A stretch of 64,000 nt of DNA, from positions 124,001 to 188,000 of the forward strand of contig NZ_NRQR01000025.1 in the NCBI RefSeq assembly GCF_002849595.1, written 5' to 3'. Within the stretch, counting starts at the first letter, position 1; each line of letters starts with the position of its first letter. The notes under the pieces were generated by a model. It was not told the origin of the DNA and searched no databases. It was given only the letters and a program-made list of their open reading frames with translations. Shown here one piece after another: positions 1 through 7,886 of the stretch. The stretch comes from Luteimonas rhizosphaerae (GTDB lineage Bacteria > Pseudomonadota > Gammaproteobacteria > Xanthomonadales > Xanthomonadaceae). The position numbers were made by a program, and so were the translations under genes.

Positions 1-428
1 GTACGTGGATGCCGGGACGGTCGGGAATCCGCTCGTTGATGAAGAGCCCATGCAGGTCCTTGGACCGGGCGCGGTCGTAGCCGATGCGGCGGCGCGCGGG
101 CAGGAATGCCGACAGCAGGTTCGCGCGGGCCGCGACCTGCATCTGCAGCAGCGCGTCGAAGCGGCGGCCGGCGAGTGTGCGGCGCAGCGCACGCATGCCG
201 GCGAGGCCGGTCTTCTTGTCGTAGACGAGGAACTCGACCCCGGGCAGACCGTCGAGCAGGCGCTGCTCGCCCTTGCCGATGACCCAGGTCAGCGCGACAT
301 CGGGCCAGGCCGTGCGCAGCGTGTGGATCAGCGGCAGCACATGGGTCACGTCGCCCAGCGCGGACAGCCGCAGCAGGCACAGGGAACGGGGCGCGGACGG
401 ACGCGATGCTGACAGGGCGTTGGGCACG
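1..428 (-). CDS. Glycosyltransferase family 9 (LPS heptosyltransferase-like), partial
   Basis: The reading frame runs off the left edge, so about the first 142 codons are seen. The N-terminus reads LRLSALGDVTHVLPL, the loop that opens ADP-heptose:LPS heptosyltransferases and related GT-B enzymes of family 9, followed by WVIGKGEQ, DALLQMQVAARANLL and RRRIGYDRARSKDLHGLF, all typical of that family's N-terminal Rossmann domain. The expected role is transfer of a sugar, probably a heptose, to the LPS inner core at the cytoplasmic face of the inner membrane. The start is taken as the GTG at 428 because no in-frame ATG lies between it and the divergent kdkA gene; no clear Shine-Dalgarno sequence is visible. 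The divergent Kdo kinase supports an LPS core role. The acceptor and donor cannot be told from half a protein. Confidence 0.85.
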
Positions 429-447
429 GGCTTGATAGACTCGCGGG

Positions 448-1206
448 ATGACCAGATTCGATCCCAGCGAGAGCCTGACGCCGATTCCGGCGAACGGCCG
501 CGCGGGAGAGTACGGGGCCATTCTGTTCGACGGCACGCAGCTGCGGCAAGCCGATCCCCGCTGGTTCGAGCCCGAACGCTGGGGCGATCGCGCGCAACGC
601 GTCGACGGCAGCGGGCGCGGCGGCGCCTGGTTCATCGAGGCGTCGTACGGCGACTGCGTGCTGCGGCAATACCTGCGCGGCGGCTGGGTCGGGCGCTTCA
701 ACCGCGACCTGCACCTGTGGCGCGGCGCGACGCGGGTGCGCAGCTTCGTCGAATTCCGCCTGCTGCGCGAACTGCTGCGCCGTGATCTGCCGGTGCCGCA
801 GCCGATCGCCGCGAGCTATCTGCGGCGCGGCCTGCAATACAAGGCCTGGATCCTGGTCGAGCGCCTGCCGGACGTGCAGTCGCTGGCCGACCTCATCGCC
901 GTCTCGCCCGCGTCCGCGCCGCTCGAGCAGACCGGCCGGCTGATCGCGCGCTTCCACCGCGCGGGTCTCGATCACGCCGATCTCAACGCCCACAACATCC
1001 TGTTCGACGGCGTTGGCAAGGGCTGGTTCATCGATCTGGACCGGAGCCAGCTGCGGATTCCCGCCACCCGCTGGCGCGAAGCCAATCTCGCGCGGCTCAA
1101 GCGCTCGCTGCTGAAGCTGCGTGGCGCCCGCAGCGTCGAGGACGTGGAAGGCGATTTCGCCCGGTTGCGGCGCTCCTACGACACGCTGTGGAGCCGCGGC
1201 ACATGA
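448..1206 (+). CDS. kdkA: 3-deoxy-D-manno-octulosonic acid (Kdo) kinase
   Basis: A 252-residue protein matching the KdkA/WaaP family of lipopolysaccharide kinases, which phosphorylate the first Kdo of the LPS inner core at the cytoplasmic membrane using ATP. The kinase core is recognisable: GAILFD near residue 24, [19 protein letters not shown] as the nucleotide-binding and lysine-equivalent region, the catalytic loop [12 protein letters not shown] around residue 176, and [10 protein letters not shown] carrying the metal-binding Asp. The C-terminus [18 protein letters not shown] is the conserved family tail. Its length is normal for the family. It begins 19 bases from a divergently transcribed glycosyltransferase and its stop overlaps the start of the next gene (ATGA), so the downstream hydrolase and moaA are probably co-transcribed with it. 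The assignment rests on remembered family sequence; no search was run. Confidence 0.9.
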   Translation: MTRFDPSESLTPIPANGRAGEYGAILFDGTQLRQADPRWFEPERWGDRAQRVDGSGRGGAWFIEASYGDCVLRQYLRGGWVGRFNRDLHLWRGATRVRSFVEFRLLRELLRRDLPVPQPIAASYLRRGLQYKAWILVERLPDVQSLADLIAVSPASAPLEQTGRLIARFHRAGLDHADLNAHNILFDGVGKGWFIDLDRSQLRIPATRWREANLARLKRSLLKLRGARSVEDVEGDFARLRRSYDTLWSRGT

Positions 1207-1958
1207 CGGGCTGGGCCTTGCGTTTCCAGGGCGTCGGCAATGCGGCGGCGACCGCGCTCGGGTCGCCGATGGCGACGATCGAACGCGACGGCCAGCCGTG
1301 GTTGACCATCGACTGTGGCAGCGAGGGGCTGACCGCGTACCTCGCGCACTACGGCGCCACGCCACGCGCCCTGTTCGTCACCCATACGCATCTCGATCAC
1401 GTCGGCGGTTTCGAGCGTCTGTTCGGCGCCGCGTACTTCGATCCGGACCTCCGTGGCCGCACCACGCTGTACGTGCCGGCGACCGTGGTTCCGCTGCTGC
1501 ACCGGCGTGTCGGCGATTATCCGAACGTGCTGGCCGAGGGCGGGGCGAACTTCTGGGACGCGTTCCGGCTGGTGCCGGTCGGCGACGCGTTCTGGCACGA
1601 CGGCGTCCGTCTCGAGGTTTTTCCGGTCCGCCATCACTGGCCCGAGACCGCCTACGGCCTGCGCCTGCCGGGCAGCCTGGTCTGGAGCGGCGACACCCGC
1701 CCCGTGCCGGAGATGCTCGCGCGTTTCGCCGATCGCGATGAACTGGTCGCCCACGACTGCGGCCTGCAGGGCAATCCCTCGCACAGCGGCGTCGAGGATC
1801 TCGAGCGCGACTACGCCCCCGCGCTGCTCGCCCGTTGCGTGCTCTACCACTATGCATCCACGGCCGACGGCGATGCGCTGGCCGCGCGTGGGCATCGGGT
1901 CGCGCGTCCCGGCGATGCGCTGGCGCTGGCGGCACCGACGCCGGGCCTGCCCGCATGA
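1203..1958 (+). CDS. MBL-fold metallo-hydrolase (RNase Z-like)
   Basis: This 251-residue protein carries the metallo-beta-lactamase metal motif [10 protein letters not shown] near residue 60, a later His cluster VRHHWPET and the Asp-containing WSGDTRP, then HDCGLQ, which together form a two-metal site. The order is that of RNase Z and phosphodiesterase-like members of the superfamily, but it lacks enough of the RNase Z exosite region to call it a tRNA 3'-processing enzyme. The start was chosen at 1203, where ATG overlaps the kdkA stop in an ATGA, rather than the ATG 15 bases upstream. Its own stop overlaps the moaA start the same way, so kdkA, this gene and moaA look translationally coupled. 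Substrate unknown. Confidence 0.8.
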   Translation: MTGWALRFQGVGNAAATALGSPMATIERDGQPWLTIDCGSEGLTAYLAHYGATPRALFVTHTHLDHVGGFERLFGAAYFDPDLRGRTTLYVPATVVPLLHRRVGDYPNVLAEGGANFWDAFRLVPVGDAFWHDGVRLEVFPVRHHWPETAYGLRLPGSLVWSGDTRPVPEMLARFADRDELVAHDCGLQGNPSHSGVEDLERDYAPALLARCVLYHYASTADGDALAARGHRVARPGDALALAAPTPGLPA

Positions 1959-2977
1959 ACGCCCTGCTCGCGCCGACCGGCACGCCGCTCGATCGCCTGG
2001 GTCGCCCGCTGCGCGACCTGCGGCTGTCGGTCATCGAGGCCTGCAATTTCCGCTGCGGCTACTGCATGCCGGCCGATCGGGTGCCCGACGACTACGGCTT
2101 CGACCAGGCCGGCCGCCTGTCCTTCGACGAGATCGAAACCCTGGTCCGCGGCTTCGCGCGCGTCGGCATGCACAAGCTGCGCCTGACCGGCGGCGAGCCG
2201 CTGCTGCGCAAGGGCCTGCCGGATCTGGTCGCGCGCCTCGCCCGCATTCCCGGCATCGACGATCTGGCGATGACGACCAATGCCTCGCTGCTCGCCCGCC
2301 ATGCGCAGGCCCTGCGCGACGCCGGCCTGCAGCGGCTGACCATCAGCCTCGACGCGCTCGATCCCGCGCTGTTCCGGCAGCTGTCGGGCGGCCGCGGCGA
2401 GATCGACGACGTGCTGGCCGGTATCGACGCCGCCGAGCGTGCGGGCTTCGGGTCGATCAAGTTCAACTGCGTCGTCCAGCGCGGCATCAACGACCACGAA
2501 GTCGAACGCATGGCCGCGCATTTCCGCGGCAGCGGGCATGTCGTGCGCTTCATCGAGTTCATGGACGTCGGCACCTGCAACGGCTGGGATCGCGAACGCG
2601 TGGTGCCGTCGCGCGAGCTGCGCGACCGCGTGCATGCACGCTGGCCCTTGCACGCGCTGGACGCGCAGTACCGGGGCGAAGTCGCCGAGCGCCACGCGTT
2701 CGACGACGGCGCCGGGGAGATCGGCTTCATCAGCTCGGTCACCGCGCCGTTCTGCGGCGACTGCCAGCGCGCCCGCGTCGCCGCCGACGGCACCCTCTAC
2801 ACCTGCCTGTTCGCCGCGGGCGGCCAGGCGCTGCGGCCCTGGCTCGCGGAGGGCGAGGCGGCGTTTTCCGAACGCCTCGCGACGCTGTGGACCCGGCGCG
2901 CGGATCGCTACAGCGAACTGCGCGGCAGCCCGCGCGCGCCGCGCCGCCACGTCGAGATGTTCCTGATCGGCGGTTGA
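1955..2977 (+). CDS. moaA: GTP 3',8-cyclase (molybdopterin biosynthesis)
   Basis: A radical SAM enzyme of 340 residues that, with MoaC, turns GTP into cyclic pyranopterin monophosphate, the first step of molybdenum cofactor synthesis in the cytosol. The SAM cluster motif CNFRCGYC lies near residue 30, followed by [12 protein letters not shown] (the SAM-binding GGEP). The second 4Fe-4S cluster ligands are in the C-terminal part, in [12 protein letters not shown] and LYTCLF. The protein ends in FLIGG; the terminal Gly-Gly tail is required in known MoaA proteins. Start at 1955 overlaps the previous stop as ATGA. The partner moaC begins 226 bases downstream on the same strand. Length and motifs are complete. 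Confidence 0.95.
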   Translation: MNALLAPTGTPLDRLGRPLRDLRLSVIEACNFRCGYCMPADRVPDDYGFDQAGRLSFDEIETLVRGFARVGMHKLRLTGGEPLLRKGLPDLVARLARIPGIDDLAMTTNASLLARHAQALRDAGLQRLTISLDALDPALFRQLSGGRGEIDDVLAGIDAAERAGFGSIKFNCVVQRGINDHEVERMAAHFRGSGHVVRFIEFMDVGTCNGWDRERVVPSRELRDRVHARWPLHALDAQYRGEVAERHAFDDGAGEIGFISSVTAPFCGDCQRARVAADGTLYTCLFAAGGQALRPWLAEGEAAFSERLATLWTRRADRYSELRGSPRAPRRHVEMFLIGG

Positions 2978-3203
2978 GCGAGGACGGTGCGCTACGGAGC
3001 GTGAGCGGCCTGCGTTTCGGCCCTGCAGACGGCCGCAGCCGATCCCGGACGTCGACGACCACGACGCGACTCCGGTCTGCCGCGCGACAGGATCTGCCGC
3101 ATTCCAGCCGGAAGCGGCGTCCGCAACGCACTGCGTTCCGCCGCGTCGAGGCAGCGGCCACACCGGTGCCGGTACCATCCGGGTTTTCCGCTGGTCCGCT
3201 GCA
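2978..3203 (+). other. Intergenic region between moaA and moaC
   Basis: These 226 bases separate moaA from the moaCDE block. No conserved coding frame, terminator hairpin with a T run, or recognisable molybdenum cofactor riboswitch could be made out by eye. It presumably holds the moaC promoter, but no good pair of hexamers stands out. Confidence 0.5.
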
Positions 3204-3728
3204 ATGTCCCCATCTCCCCGTTCCAAGGTGTTGACCCACCTCGATGCCACCGGCCGTCCGACGATGGTCGACGTGTCCGGCAAGGCCGTCACCGCGCGCG
3301 CCGCGACGGCCGAGTGCAGGGTGCGGTTTCCGGTCGATGTCGCCGCGCAGCTGCATCGCAGCGGGCTGAAGAGCGCGAAGGGCGGCATCGTCGATACCGC
3401 GGTGATCGCCGGCACGATGGCGGTCAAGCGCACCCACGAGCTGATTCCATTCTGCCATCCGCTGCCGATCGACGGCATCCACCTCGCCATCGACTGGCAC
3501 GACACGCGCACGCTGCGGATCGACTGCACCGTCAAGACGGTGCACCGCACCGGTGTCGAGATGGAAGCGCTGACCGGCGCCACCGTGGCCGCGCTGACGG
3601 TCTACGACATGTGCAAGGCGCTGTCGCACGCGATCGTGCTGGGGCCGGCGAAGCTCGTCGGCAAACGCGGCGGCAAGCGCGATGTCGGCGCGATCGCCGC
3701 CAAGCCTGCCAGGGAGACCCTGCGATGA
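3204..3728 (+). CDS. moaC: Cyclic pyranopterin monophosphate synthase
   Basis: A 174-residue MoaC, which converts the MoaA product 3',8-cyclo-7,8-dihydroguanosine triphosphate into cyclic pyranopterin monophosphate. Diagnostic stretches are [18 protein letters not shown] at the N-terminus, [19 protein letters not shown] near residue 70, [23 protein letters not shown] near residue 115, and the lysine-containing KRGGK near the end. The start at 3204 has no obvious Shine-Dalgarno sequence, but homologues begin at about this point. The stop overlaps moaD in an ATGA, so moaC, moaD and moaE form one translational unit. The C-terminal ten residues extend a little beyond the E. coli protein. Confidence 0.95.
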   Translation: MSPSPRSKVLTHLDATGRPTMVDVSGKAVTARAATAECRVRFPVDVAAQLHRSGLKSAKGGIVDTAVIAGTMAVKRTHELIPFCHPLPIDGIHLAIDWHDTRTLRIDCTVKTVHRTGVEMEALTGATVAALTVYDMCKALSHAIVLGPAKLVGKRGGKRDVGAIAAKPARETLR

Positions 3729-3967
3729 CCGATGTCCGCCTGCTGTATTTCGCCAGCCTGCGCGACCGCGCCGGCAGCGCCGGGGAGACGCGCCAGACCA
3801 CCGCGACCGATCTGCGCACGCTGTATGCCGAACTGCAGACCCTGCACGGTTTCACGCTGCCGGTCGAGCGGCTGCGCGTCGCCGTCGACGGCGCGTTCGC
3901 GCGCTGGGACGATCCGGTCCGCGAGGGCAGCGAGATCGCCTTCATTCCACCCGTCAGCGGAGGCTGA
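3725..3967 (+). CDS. moaD: Molybdopterin synthase sulfur carrier subunit
   Basis: An 80-residue ubiquitin-fold protein that carries a C-terminal thiocarboxylate used by MoaE to form the molybdopterin dithiolene. It starts [17 protein letters not shown] and ends [10 protein letters not shown]; the terminal Gly-Gly is the site adenylated and thiolated by the MoeB/MPT sulfur system. Length fits the family (about 80). It overlaps moaC by four bases and is followed after one base by moaE, its partner subunit. Confidence 0.93.
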   Translation: MTDVRLLYFASLRDRAGSAGETRQTTATDLRTLYAELQTLHGFTLPVERLRVAVDGAFARWDDPVREGSEIAFIPPVSGG

Positions 3968-3968
3968 G

Positions 3969-4427
3969 ATGACGACATCCGCATGCGATACCCGCGCCTT
4001 CCGGCTCGCCGATGCGCCGTTCGAGATCGCGCCGCTGCGGCGGCGTCTGCTGGACGACAGCGCTGGCGCCTATGCCAGTTTCGAGGGCTGGGTGCGCGAC
4101 CACAACGACGGCCGTCCGGTGCACGGGCTGCGCTACGAATCCTACGTCGCGCTGGCGGAGACCGAAGGCGCCGCCGTGATCGAGGAAGCGCGCACGAAGT
4201 TCGCGCTCACCGGTGCGGCCTGCGTGCACCGCGTCGGCGATCTCGCGATCGGCGACCTCGCGGTCTGGGTCGGCGTGTCGGCCGCGCATCGCGGCGCCGC
4301 GTTCGACGCCTGCCGCTACATCATCGACGAGATCAAGGCACGCGTGCCGATCTGGAAGCACGAGCGCTACGCGGACGGCGATACGACGTGGCTGCATCCG
4401 GACACCACGCCGGAGCGCGAAGCGTGA
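3969..4427 (+). CDS. moaE: Molybdopterin synthase catalytic subunit
   Basis: A 152-residue MoaE that uses the MoaD thiocarboxylate to insert two sulfurs into cyclic pyranopterin monophosphate. Family landmarks are GAYASFEGWVRDHNDG near the N-terminus, LRYESYVALAE, HRVGDLAIGDLAVWVGV, AAHRGAAFDACRYIIDEIKARVPIWKHE, in which the KARVPIWKHE stretch holds the active-site lysines. Start at 3969 lies one base after the moaD stop. The end overlaps the next gene's GTG start as GTGA, which ties the following lipoprotein to this operon. Confidence 0.95.
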   Translation: MTTSACDTRAFRLADAPFEIAPLRRRLLDDSAGAYASFEGWVRDHNDGRPVHGLRYESYVALAETEGAAVIEEARTKFALTGAACVHRVGDLAIGDLAVWVGVSAAHRGAAFDACRYIIDEIKARVPIWKHERYADGDTTWLHPDTTPEREA

Positions 4428-5491
4428 GCGGCGGCCGACGTTTCCGCGCACCTAGCGCGCTGCTGCTCGCCGCGGCCCTGCTCACCGCCTGCGCGCACGC
4501 GCCGGTCACGCCGGAGTCTGCCACCGGTCGCGCGTCCATGGGCGACACGCTGCTGGTCGGCAACAAGTCCGCCGACACCGTCTGGCGGCTCGATCTCGCC
4601 ACCGGCGCGCGCTTGGCCGAGATTCCGAGCGGCGCCGGGCCGCACGAGATCGCCGTATCCGCCGACGGTCGCACCGCTTTCGTCACCGATTACGGGCGCG
4701 ACACGCCGGGCGCGAGCCTGACCGCGATCGACCTCGTGGATCATTCGACGCGGACGCTGTCGCTGGGCGTCCATCGCAGTCCGCACGGCATCCGCCTGCT
4801 GCCCGACGATGCCGGCGCGCTGGTGACGACCGAGCGCAGCGAGTCGCTGGTGCGCGTGGATCCGGCTGCGGGCACCGTCACCGATGCGATCGCGGTGGGC
4901 GCCGGCACCGGCCACATGGTCGCGCTGTCGCGCGACGGCCGCGTGGCCTACGTCAGCAAGATCGCCGCCGGCACCGTGGCGCGCATCGATCTGGCGACGG
5001 GCACGAAGACCCGGGAGCGGCCCGCGGGGCAGGGCGCCGAAGGCATCGAGGTCGCACCCGACGGCACCGTCTGGGTAACCAACCGCGCCGACGACACGGT
5101 GACCGTGCACGCGCCCGACACGCTCGACATCGTCGCGACCCTGCCGAGCACCGGCTTCCCGATCCGCGTCGTGTTCACGCCGGATGGCCGCCACGCCCTG
5201 GTGACGAATGCGACCGCGGCGACCCTCGCGGTGTTCGATGCCGCGACGCGCGCGCCGATCGCCACGGTCGATCTGATGCCGCCGGATGCCGAGTTGCGCG
5301 AGACGATGCTCGGGCGCGGTGCGCTGCCGATCGGCGCGATCGCGGATCCGGCGCGACCGCGCGTCTACGTCGCGATCAGCGGCGCCGACCGGATCGCGGT
5401 CGTCGACACCGGCAGCTGGACCGTGCAGGACTACTGGGCGACGGGGCGCGAGCCGGATGCGTTGGGCCTCGTGCCTGCGGGGGTGGAATGA
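4424..5491 (+). CDS. YVTN beta-propeller lipoprotein
   Basis: A 355-residue predicted lipoprotein: the N-terminus SALLLAAALLTACAH has a hydrophobic core ending in a lipobox-like LTAC. The mature part is a run of beta-propeller repeats of the YVTN/surface-layer type: VGNKSADTVWRLDLATGARLAEIPSG, then AVSADGRTAFVTD, YVSKIAAGTVARIDLATG, VTNRADDTVTV and VVFTPDGRHALVTNA, each about 40 residues. Such proteins bind ligands or act as dehydrogenase-like periplasmic modules; no active site can be named. GTG was chosen as start because it overlaps the moaE stop as GTGA and gives a full signal peptide. Linkage to a molybdopterin operon hints at a periplasmic or redox role but that is inference only. Confidence 0.8.
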   Translation: MSGGRRFRAPSALLLAAALLTACAHAPVTPESATGRASMGDTLLVGNKSADTVWRLDLATGARLAEIPSGAGPHEIAVSADGRTAFVTDYGRDTPGASLTAIDLVDHSTRTLSLGVHRSPHGIRLLPDDAGALVTTERSESLVRVDPAAGTVTDAIAVGAGTGHMVALSRDGRVAYVSKIAAGTVARIDLATGTKTRERPAGQGAEGIEVAPDGTVWVTNRADDTVTVHAPDTLDIVATLPSTGFPIRVVFTPDGRHALVTNATAATLAVFDAATRAPIATVDLMPPDAELRETMLGRGALPIGAIADPARPRVYVAISGADRIAVVDTGSWTVQDYWATGREPDALGLVPAGVE

Positions 5492-6039
5492 GGCCGACGC
5501 CGCGCAAGGTCGCGGTGCTGCTGGTCGCCACGCTGCTCGGCGCCTGCAGGACGACGCCGGCGCCCGCGCCGGCGCTGCCGAACCTGGGCGAGGTGGGCAG
5601 CGAGCTGATGCAGCCTGCCGCCGGTGCCACGCGCATGGCGCTCGATCCCCGGCAACGCTTCGTGTTCCCGAACCTGATCCCGCCCGTCGGACTGCCGACC
5701 TACCCGGACGCGCTGTTGCCACTGCGGCTGGCGCCGGTGACGGTCTGCGTCGACGCGGTCATCGGCAGCGACGGCCTCGTCGCCGATGCGCAGCCGCGCG
5801 TCGAGGACTGCGACGATGCGTCGCTGCCGCAACGCGCGGCGTTCGAAGCGGCATCGCTCGCCGCGGTCCGGGGCTGGACGTACGCCCCGGCCCTGATCTG
5901 CCGCGCGCCTGAGGATTTCGATGGCGACGATGCGTGCCTCGCGGAGGGCGTCGTGGAAACGCCGACCGCGGTGCGGCTGTCGTACCGGTTCCATTTCAGC
6001 CAGCGCGACGGCGTGCCGCGGGTGGAGCGTGGGGAATAG
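5488..6039 (+). CDS. Lipoprotein with TonB C-terminal-like domain
   Basis: A 183-residue predicted lipoprotein with signal KVAVLLVATLLGAC and the lipobox cysteine near residue 20. The rest resembles the C-terminal domain of TonB-family proteins: YPDALLPLRLAPVTVCVDAVIGSDGLV, then a helix AAFEAASLAAVRGWTYAPALIC and a closing strand TAVRLSYRFHF. It lacks the N-terminal membrane anchor and proline-rich spacer of a true TonB, so it is unlikely to energise receptors. Its ATG overlaps the stop of the preceding beta-propeller lipoprotein as ATGA, making it the last gene of the moa transcription unit. Function unknown; the domain call is from sequence pattern and is moderately sure. Confidence 0.7.
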   Translation: MRPTPRKVAVLLVATLLGACRTTPAPAPALPNLGEVGSELMQPAAGATRMALDPRQRFVFPNLIPPVGLPTYPDALLPLRLAPVTVCVDAVIGSDGLVADAQPRVEDCDDASLPQRAAFEAASLAAVRGWTYAPALICRAPEDFDGDDACLAEGVVETPTAVRLSYRFHFSQRDGVPRVERGE

Positions 6040-6367
6040 GACGCGGACGGCGCGTGGATGGAGGACCGAGGTCTCCGCCGCGCGGGAATGACGGGTTGCT
6101 GGGGCGGGGACTGAGCCAGCGCGGCCGCCGGCATTGCGGCGGCATTGCGGCGGCTCCGGTCCGGACCCGCACGGGACCCGATTGCAGCGCGTGTGCCCGC
6201 GCGCCGTCGTCCCTGCGAAGGCGGGGACGGCAACTCACTTTGCAGACTGGTCAGCGGCCTTTCGCGGCATTGCCGGCGTCGCGTCACCGGGCAACGCCTG
6301 ACGCGCACCGGCGGCGCAAGAGGTTCGCGACTGCATCGCATGTTCGGGGCGTCCGCGCCCATCGACC
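6040..6367. other. Convergent intergenic region, no gene
   Basis: This 328-base gap lies between two convergent genes. No credible coding frame was found. It contains one clear hairpin (6205-6232, listed separately) and, near 6080-6095, a fragment resembling one arm of the same type of element (GCGGGAATGACGGG). Confidence 0.6.
6205..6232. repeat. REP-like palindrome with GAAG loop, possible bidirectional terminator
   Basis: The core 6209-6228 reads GTCCCTGC, GAAG, GCGGGGAC: an 8-pair stem (one G-T pair) around a four-base loop, extended by two or three more pairs on each side. The arrangement CCCTGCGAAGGCGGGG is the common xanthomonad intergenic palindrome type. It sits between convergent genes and could end both transcripts; no T run follows it. 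Confidence 0.6.
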
Positions 6368-7849
6368 TCACACCGGATCGCGGATCACCAGCAGCCGTTC
6401 CTCGGTCATGTCCTGGATCGCGTAGCGCACGCCCTCGCGGCCGATGCCCGAATCCTTGATGCCGCCATAGGGCATGTTGTCGACGCGGAAGCTCGGCACG
6501 TCGCCGACGATCACGCCGCCGGCTTCGATCCGGTCCCAGGCGCGCATCGCGTGCGCGAGGTTGCCGGTGAACACGCCCGCCTGCAGGCCGAAATCGCTGT
6601 CGTTGACGCGGGCGATCGCGGCATCGAAATCCTCGACCGGTTCCAGCAGCGCGACCGGCCCGAACACTTCCTTGCGGTAGAGGTCGGCGTCGCGCGGCAC
6701 CTTCTCCAGCAGCGTCGCGGGGATGATGTTGCCGTCGCGCGCGCCGCCGGCCAGCACCCTGGCGCCGCCCTTGCGGGCCTCGGCGATCCAGCCTTCGATG
6801 CGATCGGCGGCGTCGCTGTCGATGACCGGGCCGACGAACGTCTTCTCGTCGCGCGGATCGCCGGTGCGCAGGGCGGCGACCGCTTTCTTCAGCTTGCGGC
6901 GCAGCGCATCGTGGATGTCGACGTGCGCGTAGATGCGCTGCACGCCGATGCAGCTCTGGCCGGACTGGTAGTAGGCGCCGAACACTAGGCGCTCGACGAC
7001 ATGGTCCAGGCTCGCGCCCGGATCGGCGTCGACGATGCAGGCCGCGTTGCCGCCGAGTTCCAGCGTGACCTTCTTCTTGCCGGCGCGGGCCTTGAGGTCC
7101 CAGCCGATCAGGCCGCCGGTGAAGCTCAGCAGCGCGATGCGCTCGTCCTCGGTCAGTGCGGCGGCATCGTCGTTGCTGCAGGGGATCACCGAGAACGCGC
7201 CCTTGGGCAGGTCGGTCTCGGCCAAGATCTCGCCGATGATGATCGCGCCGATCGGCGTCTTCGCCGCCGGCTTCAACACGAAGGGGCAACCGGCCGCGAT
7301 CGCCGGCGCGACCTTGTGCGCGACGAGGTTCAAGGGGAAGTTGAACGGCGTGATGAAACTGCAGGCGCCGATCGGCACGCGCTTGACCATGCCGCGGTAG
7401 CCGCGGGTGCGCTCGGAGATCTGCATCTCGACCGTTTCGCCCTCGATGCGCGTGGCCTCGCCGGCGGCGATGCGGAAGGTGTCGATCAGCCGCGTGACTT
7501 CGCCGCGCGCGTCCTTGATCGGCTTGCCCGCCTCGATGCACAACGCGAGCGCGAGTTCCTCGAAGCGCTCCTGGAAGCGGCGCACGCAGTGGTCGAGCAC
7601 GTCGCGGCGCTTGTCCGGCGGGAAGTCCGCCATCGCGCCGCGGGCCTTGTGCGCGGCGACGATCGCCTTGCGGATCGCCGCGGCGTCGCCCATCGCCACG
7701 CGCGTGGCGACCTTGCCGGTGTACTTGTCGAGCACGTCGAGATCGGTGTTCGCGGCGACGGCGACGTTGGCGAGGTAGTACGGATAGCTGCGCGCGAGGC
7801 GTGGGCCTGTGGCCGCGCGCTTGCCGGTCTTGGAGGTCTGCTTGGCCAT
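6368..7849 (-). CDS. NAD(P)-dependent aldehyde dehydrogenase family protein
   Basis: A 493-residue member of the aldehyde dehydrogenase superfamily. The catalytic thiol is in GQSCIGVQRI near residue 300 and the general-base Glu in VTLELGGNAA near 265; the Rossmann part includes ITPFNFPLNLVAHKVAPAIAAG and LKPAAKTP, and the C-terminal YGGIKDSGIGREG is the usual oligomerisation stretch. An unusual N-terminal 20 residues rich in Lys, Arg and Thr precedes the domain. It lies 37 bases after an acetolactate synthase-like gene on the same strand, so the two may act on related short-chain aldehydes or ketoacids. Substrate cannot be assigned; GapN-like or lactaldehyde dehydrogenase-like roles are both possible. 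Confidence 0.85.
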   Translation of the reverse strand: MAKQTSKTGKRAATGPRLARSYPYYLANVAVAANTDLDVLDKYTGKVATRVAMGDAAAIRKAIVAAHKARGAMADFPPDKRRDVLDHCVRRFQERFEELALALCIEAGKPIKDARGEVTRLIDTFRIAAGEATRIEGETVEMQISERTRGYRGMVKRVPIGACSFITPFNFPLNLVAHKVAPAIAAGCPFVLKPAAKTPIGAIIIGEILAETDLPKGAFSVIPCSNDDAAALTEDERIALLSFTGGLIGWDLKARAGKKKVTLELGGNAACIVDADPGASLDHVVERLVFGAYYQSGQSCIGVQRIYAHVDIHDALRRKLKKAVAALRTGDPRDEKTFVGPVIDSDAADRIEGWIAEARKGGARVLAGGARDGNIIPATLLEKVPRDADLYRKEVFGPVALLEPVEDFDAAIARVNDSDFGLQAGVFTGNLAHAMRAWDRIEAGGVIVGDVPSFRVDNMPYGGIKDSGIGREGVRYAIQDMTEERLLVIRDPV

Positions 7850-7886
7850 GAGGGACTCCGGTCGAGAGGAAGGGGGAGGCGAGGCC

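Noticed and set aside
2978-3203. Molybdenum cofactor riboswitch before moaC
   Set aside because: The gap is moderate in size but no recognisable conserved fold could be identified by eye.
1850-3583. Long antisense frame opposite moaA
   Set aside because: Low-complexity Arg/Ala/Gly composition, no recognisable motifs; a GC-bias shadow of moaA.
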